Positions 59,218 through 64,000 of a stretch of 64,000 nucleotides of DNA are shown here, piece after piece. Within the stretch, counting starts at the first letter, position 1. Each line of letters starts with the position of its first letter. The DNA comes from Propionimicrobium sp. PCR01-08-3. Its GTDB lineage: Bacteria; Actinomycetota; Actinomycetes; Propionibacteriales; Propionibacteriaceae. The DNA is taken from positions 992,001-1,056,000 of the forward strand of contig NZ_CP127390.1 of NCBI RefSeq assembly GCF_030286045.1, given 5' to 3'. The translations under genes and the position numbers were made by a program. The notes below the pieces were generated by a model. It saw only the letters and a list, made by a program, of their open reading frames with translations, did no database searches and was not told where the DNA came from.

Positions 59218-59327
59218 GCGAAACCTTCCGCGATTGAGTCAGGTCAGCCATGACACGCCGATGGCTGACCCGCCCGGGCCGGGATCGTGGAAGGTTTTGC
59301 ACGGCCTGCGTCAACAGACTCAATCGC
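59218..59327. repeat. Interleaved inverted repeats ABCC'A'B' upstream of the gyrB/parE-like gene
   Basis: A = 59218-59229 pairs with A' = 59289-59300 (11 of 12). B = GCGATTGAGTC (59230-59240) pairs perfectly with B' (59317-59327). C = GGTCAGCCAT (59242-59251) pairs perfectly with C' (59261-59270). A-A' and B-B' cross, so they form either alternatives or a pseudoknot around a common C-C' hairpin. Confidence 0.65.
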
Positions 59328-59374
59328 TTCGGGACTCGCAAGCAAGCTTGCAGTCCGCTCAGCTCAATCGTCTG

Positions 59375-59380
59375 TATTCT
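59375..59380 (+). promoter_or_regulatory. -10 element for a leaderless gyrB/parE-like transcript
   Basis: TATTCT ends 7 bases before the GTG at 59388, the distance expected for a transcript starting at the start codon. No SD precedes that GTG. Confidence 0.5.
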
Positions 59381-59387
59381 TCAGTTC

Positions 59388-61478
59388 GTGCCACCACGCA
59401 GTAATAACAAGCCAACGAATGCGACACCCAGCCGGGACTACGAGGCGAAGAACCTGCTCGTCCTCGAAGGGTTGGAGGCCGTGCGTAAGCGTCCGGCCAT
59501 GTACATCGGCTCGACTGACACCCGCGGGCTGATGCACTGCATGTGGGAGATCATCGACAACTCGGTGGACGAAGCGCTCGCCGGATTCGGCACTTCGATC
59601 GAGATCAAGCTGAATGCCGATGGTTCGGTTTTCGTCGCCGATCGGGGACGCGGCATTCCGGTGGACATCGAGCCTCGCACGGGGCTGGTCGGCGTCGAGG
59701 TGGTCTACACCAAACTGCATGCCGGCGGTAAGTTCGGCACCGGCAACTACAACGTGGCAGGTGGCCTGCACGGTGTGGGTGCCTCGGTGGTGAACGCACT
59801 GAGCTCCCGCCTCGATGTCGAGGTCGACCGCAACGGCGTCACCTGGGCGATGAGTTTTCGCCGAGGTATCCCCGGTGTCTTCGACGGCGAAGGCCCGGAC
59901 GCGCCGTTCACGCCTGAACATGGGCTGCGCAAGATCGCGAAGGTCGGCCGCCAGGTCAATGGGACCCGGGTGCGTTACTGGGCTGATCGGCAGATCTTCC
60001 TCAAGGGCGCAGAGCTTTCCTATAACCAACTGCTCGATCGTGCTCGGCAGACCAGTTTTCTGGTGCCGGGGCTCGAACTGGTGGTCACCGATGAACGCGG
60101 CGAGTTCACCGACTCCGAGACCTTCAAGCATGATGGCGGCATCTCCGAATTCACCGACTATCTGGCCAAGGATCAGCCGGTCACTGAGGTGCTGCGTATT
60201 CAAGGCGATGCGTCGTTCACCGAGACCGTGCCGATGCTTGACGACAACGGGGCAATGACCCCGACCGACGTCGACCGCGATCTCTTCGTCGATATCGCGG
60301 TGCGCTGGGGCAACGGCTACGAGACCACCGAACGATCATTCGTCAACATCGTCGCCACACCCAAGGGTGGCACTCATGTGCAGGGCTTCGAGCGCGGCCT
60401 GCTCAAGGCATTTCTGGCCGGGCTCGACGGCACTCGGCTGCTGAAGAATGGCGACGACGTCACCAAGGACGACGTCTTGGAAGGTATGACCGCGGTCATC
60501 ACGGTCCGGTTGCCGGAGCCGCAGTTCGAGGGGCAGACCAAGGAGACGCTGGGTACCCCGCCGGTCGCCCGGCTGGTGGCCCAGATAGTCGAGCGGCAAC
60601 TCGGCAGTTTCTTGAACTCGACCAAGGGCAATGAGCGCGCTCAGGCCCGCACCCTGATGGAGAAGGTGGTCAATGCCTCCCGCGCCCGGGTCGCCGCCCG
60701 CGTGCACCGGGAGAATCAGCGCCGCAAGACCGCGCTCGAATCGGCGAGCATGCCCCCGAAGCTGAAGGACTGCCACTCGCCGTCGGTTGATTCCGCCGAA
60801 TTGTTCATCGTCGAGGGCGATTCGGCATTGGGCACGGCCAGCAGGGCTCGCAATTCCAATTTTCAGGCGCTGTTGCCGATCCGCGGCAAGATCTTGAACG
60901 TGCAGAAGGCCAGCGTGGCAGACATGCTGAAGAACCAGGAGTGTGCGTCCATCATTCAGGTGGTGGGAGCAGGTTCGGGCAAGACCTTCGACCTTGATCA
61001 GGCCCGCTACGGCAAGATCATCTTCATGGCGGACGCGGATTCCGATGGCGCACACATCCGCTGCCTGCTGGCAACTTTGTTCTTCCGCTACATGCGTCCG
61101 ATGGTCGAGGCCGGCAGGGTGTTCTCTGCGGTGCCGCCGCTGCATCGTTTCGAGCTGATCAATCCGAAGCGGGGCATGGAAAAGTTCATTTACACCTATT
61201 CAGACCCGGAATATCAGCGCAAGCTGGCCGAACTCACCAAGAAGGGCCAGTCCTTCAAGGAGCCGCAGCGCTACAAGGGCCTCGGTGAGATGGACGCCGA
61301 CCAGCTGGCCGACACCACGATGAACCCGCGCGGCAGACTGCTGCGCAGGCTCACGGTGGACGACGCCGCGCAGGCCGAGCGCACCTTCGAGATGCTGATG
61401 GGCAACGAGGTCGCGCCCCGCAAGGAGTTCATCATCGAGGGCGCCTACCAACTCGACGATGAACGGATTGACGCATGA
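59388..61478 (+). CDS. Type IIA DNA topoisomerase subunit B (GyrB/ParE-like paralogue)
   Basis: The 696-residue ATPase/TOPRIM subunit has the GHKL ATPase motifs EGLEAVRKRPAMYIGST, IIDNSVDEALAG, VADRGRGIPVD and GGLHGVGASVVNALS. The TOPRIM domain shows VDSAELFIVEGDSALGTA, LPIRGKILNVQKA and MADADSDGAHIRCLL. The C-terminus ends at YKGLGEMDADQLADTTMNP...VDDAAQAERTFEMLMG. In actinobacteria a second gyrB-like gene near sigA, usually accompanied by a gyrA-like gene, is annotated parE or gyrB2; no A subunit is in the window. The GTG at 59388 is favoured as the start of a leaderless mRNA; the frame is open from 59250. Confidence 0.93.
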   Translation: MPPRSNNKPTNATPSRDYEAKNLLVLEGLEAVRKRPAMYIGSTDTRGLMHCMWEIIDNSVDEALAGFGTSIEIKLNADGSVFVADRGRGIPVDIEPRTGLVGVEVVYTKLHAGGKFGTGNYNVAGGLHGVGASVVNALSSRLDVEVDRNGVTWAMSFRRGIPGVFDGEGPDAPFTPEHGLRKIAKVGRQVNGTRVRYWADRQIFLKGAELSYNQLLDRARQTSFLVPGLELVVTDERGEFTDSETFKHDGGISEFTDYLAKDQPVTEVLRIQGDASFTETVPMLDDNGAMTPTDVDRDLFVDIAVRWGNGYETTERSFVNIVATPKGGTHVQGFERGLLKAFLAGLDGTRLLKNGDDVTKDDVLEGMTAVITVRLPEPQFEGQTKETLGTPPVARLVAQIVERQLGSFLNSTKGNERAQARTLMEKVVNASRARVAARVHRENQRRKTALESASMPPKLKDCHSPSVDSAELFIVEGDSALGTASRARNSNFQALLPIRGKILNVQKASVADMLKNQECASIIQVVGAGSGKTFDLDQARYGKIIFMADADSDGAHIRCLLATLFFRYMRPMVEAGRVFSAVPPLHRFELINPKRGMEKFIYTYSDPEYQRKLAELTKKGQSFKEPQRYKGLGEMDADQLADTTMNPRGRLLRRLTVDDAAQAERTFEMLMGNEVAPRKEFIIEGAYQLDDERIDA

Positions 61479-61713
61479 GGCGGGCGCTCGCCAGGCGGCA
61501 TCCAGAGCACGTCGGTGCTCCACGTAGTGAGGATGCCGAGTCGGACAGTCAGGCGATGATGCCGTGTGGGTCCGGCAAGTCGCGTAATAGCGAAGCCGGG
61601 TCCTGCTATCCACGTGACCGTTCGCGCAAGCACACGTTTCGGGCCCGTAGCGGCGTGGTGGCCAGGGATTACCTGGTTAAGCTCCGTTGTGCTGACGCGA
61701 AGGTGGCAGTGCA

Positions 61714-63123
61714 GTGACTAGCGCCGCAGGCGGATCATTGGAACCCGCGACGGCGCTGGGCCGGCCGAAGAGCGTCTCCAAAAAGAAGATCATCAGCTGG
61801 GCGATGTGGGATTGGGGCACCCAGCCGTTCAACACGGTCATCACCACGTTCGTCTTCGCTGTTTACATCACCGGCTCGGCCTTCGGGGAAACCAACCACA
61901 CCTCGCAGGCGCTTTCGGTGTCGACCACGATCGCTGGCCTCATGGTTGCGCTGGCTGCTCCTGTGCTGGGGCAGACGACCGACCGCAGCGGACGAACAGT
62001 CACGGTGCTGAAAGGGCTCACCTGGTCGCTGGCGCTGATCTCGGCGGCACTGTTCTTCGTGAAACCCGACCCGTCCTATCTGTGGTTGGGCCTCGGCCTG
62101 TTGGCGGTGGGATCGATTGTCAGCGAGATCGCCGGGGTGAACTACAACTCGCTGCTCGACGAGGTCGCGGGCCAAGCGAACGTCGGCCGGGTGTCGGGAT
62201 TCGGCTGGGGGATGGGCTATCTCGGCGGCATCGTGGTGCTGCTGGTGATCTACTTCGGCCTCATTCAGCCCGATGTCGGCTGGTTCGGCATCACCAGCGA
62301 CGACGGCATGGATATTCGCGTGTCAATGATCGTCTGCGGTTTGTGGACGCTGCTGTTCACCATCCCAACCTTCGTGAATATTCACGATCGCCCAGCGCCG
62401 CTCCGCAAACCGATGCCGGCGGCGAAGAAATTCGCAGGCCGCAAGCCGCGCTTCATCTGGGCGTGGCTGGGTCCGGTAGCGGCCTCATATTCTGAACTTG
62501 GCAATACCGTTCTCCGGTTGTGGAAGGCCAGCCGCCACACGGTGTTCTTCCTCGCCGCATCGGCGCTGTTCCGCGATGGGTTGGCCGGCGTCTTCGCTTT
62601 CGGTGCGGTGATCGCAGCTGGAACTTTCGGGTTCAGTAGCGGCGATGTGGTGATCTTCGGTGCCGCCGCCAATATCATCGCCGGGCTGTCGACGATCGCT
62701 CTTGGCCTGCTGGACGACAAGCTCGGCCCCAAGCGGGTCATCCTGATCTCGTTGTCGGTGCTCGCGGTGACCGGATCGCTGATCTTCGTGCTGCATTCGC
62801 ATGGTCCGATGGTGTTTTGGGTCGGCGGTCTGGTGATGTGCATGTTCGTCGGGCCCGCTCAGTCGGCGTCCAGGAGTTTCCTGGCGCGGCTGATTCCCGA
62901 AGGCAAATCGGGTGAGGTTTTCGGTCTATATGCCACGACCGGACGAGTGGTCTCGTTCTTGTCGCCGGCTCTGTTCGGTGTCGCGATCTGGCTCGGAGCC
63001 CGTATCACTGGGCAGCAGAACACCCAGTACTGGGGCATTCTCGGCATCGTGGCGGTGCTGATTCTCGGCTTGATAGTGATGATCCCGGTCAAGGAACACC
63101 CCGAATACTCACAGAAGATCTGA
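61714..63123 (+). CDS. UMF1/Atg22-like MFS transporter
   Basis: The 469-residue membrane protein has 11-12 TM helices and the UMF1 family pattern (KKKIISWAMWDWGTQPFNTVITTFVFAVYIT, GVNYNSLLDEVAGQANVGRVSGFGWGMGYLGG, FVGPAQSASRSFLARLIPEGKSGEVFGLYATTGRVVSFLSP). Members include yeast Atg22, a vacuolar effluxer; bacterial members have unknown substrates. The GTG at 61714 fits the N-terminal polar tail. The 235 bp between the topoisomerase stop and this gene show no convincing gene. Confidence 0.88.
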   Translation: MTSAAGGSLEPATALGRPKSVSKKKIISWAMWDWGTQPFNTVITTFVFAVYITGSAFGETNHTSQALSVSTTIAGLMVALAAPVLGQTTDRSGRTVTVLKGLTWSLALISAALFFVKPDPSYLWLGLGLLAVGSIVSEIAGVNYNSLLDEVAGQANVGRVSGFGWGMGYLGGIVVLLVIYFGLIQPDVGWFGITSDDGMDIRVSMIVCGLWTLLFTIPTFVNIHDRPAPLRKPMPAAKKFAGRKPRFIWAWLGPVAASYSELGNTVLRLWKASRHTVFFLAASALFRDGLAGVFAFGAVIAAGTFGFSSGDVVIFGAAANIIAGLSTIALGLLDDKLGPKRVILISLSVLAVTGSLIFVLHSHGPMVFWVGGLVMCMFVGPAQSASRSFLARLIPEGKSGEVFGLYATTGRVVSFLSPALFGVAIWLGARITGQQNTQYWGILGIVAVLILGLIVMIPVKEHPEYSQKI

Positions 63124-63225
63124 GACCCGAGTGTTGCGTGACAAGCGCGTTGACGCTGGATTATGGGTGTGAAACGCTGGGCCGTAGACAGTGACGTCAC
63201 AGCCTTTCGATAGGAGCCCCTACTG

Positions 63226-63972
63226 ATGCGCTCGCAGCAGAAATCTCACAGGTTGCGGTTCAGGGCGGTTTTGGTGGCCTTTGGGTTGGCGATCGCTACC
63301 GGGCTGAGCGGTTGCGGATCGGGTGGGTCTGCTCCGGCTCATACTCCTCCCTTGGAGGAAGATGCTCTGAAAGCTGCGATTGACGACATCTACGGCGGTT
63401 TCGATGACATCGTGATCGAGGACGAACAAGACTATGAATTCGATCTGCCTGACGCCGGTGTGATCACTCAGATGGCGGACGGATCATATTTCACGTTGAC
63501 GATCAAGGACGATCAGGGGCGGGAGCTGGCGCAGATGGACGCGCTGGACTATGGCCCGCTTACCTTCGGATTGCCGGGCTCCGATTTGGAGAATGCGGCC
63601 AAGGTATCCGTCACGACGCTCGTTCATTTCGAAGTGCTTGTGATGCCGATTTCTGAGTGCCTCGAGCTGGGGGTGGCCAGGCTCGGCAATGCGGGGGAGG
63701 GCGAACGGTGCATGATCTACGGCGGCTTCGGAGAGACGCGGACGATCAGCGGCGGCGACGGCGTGCCGCCGGACGGCGTGGGTACCGAAGTGACCGTGCG
63801 GCAGATCACCGATGGCGCCTCGACCACGCTGCTCGATCAGGCACCGATCAGCGGTGGCAGCTCGGCTGCGGCGTCCATCACGCTTGATCCCGGCCCGTCG
63901 GTGCTGATCGTTGAAGCCAGCACAGGTCAGTTCGAATCCATCGGCCAGTGGGAGATCGATCCCGGAGTCTAA
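63226..63972 (+). CDS. Hypothetical lipoprotein
   Basis: The 248-residue protein begins with a basic N-region and a hydrophobic core ending in a lipobox (LSGCGSGG, Cys at about residue 30), so it is expected to be exported and lipid-anchored. The mature part is acidic with repeated beta-like patterns (VIEDEQDYEFDLPDAG, ITQMADGSYFTLTIKDDQG) and a Cys pair (ISECLELGVARLG and GERCMIYGG). No known family was recognised. The ATG at 63226 follows a TAGGAG. Confidence 0.75.
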   Translation: MRSQQKSHRLRFRAVLVAFGLAIATGLSGCGSGGSAPAHTPPLEEDALKAAIDDIYGGFDDIVIEDEQDYEFDLPDAGVITQMADGSYFTLTIKDDQGRELAQMDALDYGPLTFGLPGSDLENAAKVSVTTLVHFEVLVMPISECLELGVARLGNAGEGERCMIYGGFGETRTISGGDGVPPDGVGTEVTVRQITDGASTTLLDQAPISGGSSAAASITLDPGPSVLIVEASTGQFESIGQWEIDPGV

Positions 63973-63977
63973 GGCTC

Positions 63978-64000
63978 ATGATGTCCGAAACCACCAACAA
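63978..64000 (+). CDS. Start of a further gene, cut by the window end
   Basis: ATGATGTCCGAAACCACC with AAGG upstream begins 6 bp after the lipoprotein stop and runs off the window. It is probably the N-terminus of the next gene in the same operon; no more can be said. Confidence 0.3.

Noticed and set aside
61475-61717. 80-codon frame right after the gyrB/parE-like gene, with an ATGA overlap
   Set aside because: Composition is Arg/Ser-rich and unlike neighbouring proteins, no family was recognised, and it runs up to the MFS start without an RBS for the latter being displaced. The overlap alone is weak support here, unlike the doubly overlapped gene at 58.1 kb.
1-64000. tRNA, rRNA, CRISPR, insertion sequence or prophage genes
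   Set aside because: No T-loop/acceptor pattern, array of spaced repeats, transposase or phage structural gene was recognised on reading. A covariance or HMM search would be decisive.

Overview
The window is GC-rich chromosomal DNA from an actinobacterium. Marker genes and gene order (recX-miaB-miaA-dapF-hflX-dinG-like-lexA-nrdR-nrdJ, a sigA/sigB-type pair, a DUF7455 protein next to a second gyrB/parE-like gene, treY/treZ, a bifid-type phosphoketolase) point to Propionibacteriales, most likely Propionibacteriaceae. This placement is inferred from memory of synteny and was not tested by a search. No rRNA, tRNA, CRISPR array, intact insertion sequence or prophage was recognised.

Layout. 0-14 kb is a conserved housekeeping block: the recX tail, miaB and miaA (tRNA A37 modification), dapF (lysine/peptidoglycan), hflX, a DinG-type helicase, lexA and nrdR. 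It is interrupted by a two-gene sugar-acid operon (372-2092, minus strand) with a LacI-like palindrome upstream, and by a short cysS remnant. LexA is divergent from a small single-TM protein, and both promoters carry SOS boxes. At 11.3-12.9 kb lies an RDD membrane protein with a very long Tyr-Gly-Gln-rich tail. 14.6-17.4 kb is the B12-dependent ribonucleotide reductase. 17.5-27.6 kb is transport-rich: an orphan ABC_sub_bind lipoprotein, a complete polar amino-acid ABC transporter, AzlCD with a coupled DedA-like protein, an AEC carrier, and an MFS sugar-acid permease coupled to a D-2-hydroxyacid dehydrogenase.

27.8-29.9 kb is a small accessory island with two adjacent toxin-antitoxin modules (RES/Xre-MbcA and HigB/HigA-like) flanking an amidohydrolase remnant. 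30.1-35 kb carries a LacI regulator with a striking double operator, followed by a CoA-transferase, an enoyl-CoA hydratase and a GH88 unsaturated glucuronyl hydrolase. Next come phosphoketolase (35.3-37.8 kb) and a giant HrpA helicase with two low-complexity insertions (38.3-42.4 kb). A LysR/YeiH pair, a Phd/VapC toxin-antitoxin pair and treZ-treY (45.6-50 kb) follow. 50-64 kb holds a helical repeat protein, a TesB thioesterase, the divergent sigma-factor pair, a DAACS symporter, a tightly overlapping ybaK / 56-residue ORF / PLP-enzyme operon, DUF7455, the second gyrB/parE-like subunit, a UMF1-type MFS protein and a lipoprotein.

The least explained signals are: (i) three copies of a hairpin element with an almost invariant loop, two flanking the phosphoketolase-hrpA gap and one behind sigA; (ii) an ABCC'A'B' set of perfect or near-perfect inverted repeats in front of the gyrB/parE-like gene; (iii) the FUS-like low-complexity region on the RDD protein; (iv) the lexA-divergent small TM protein; (v) the doubly overlapped 56-codon gene at 58.1 kb; and (vi) decayed gene pieces (recX tail copy, cysS, amidohydrolase).
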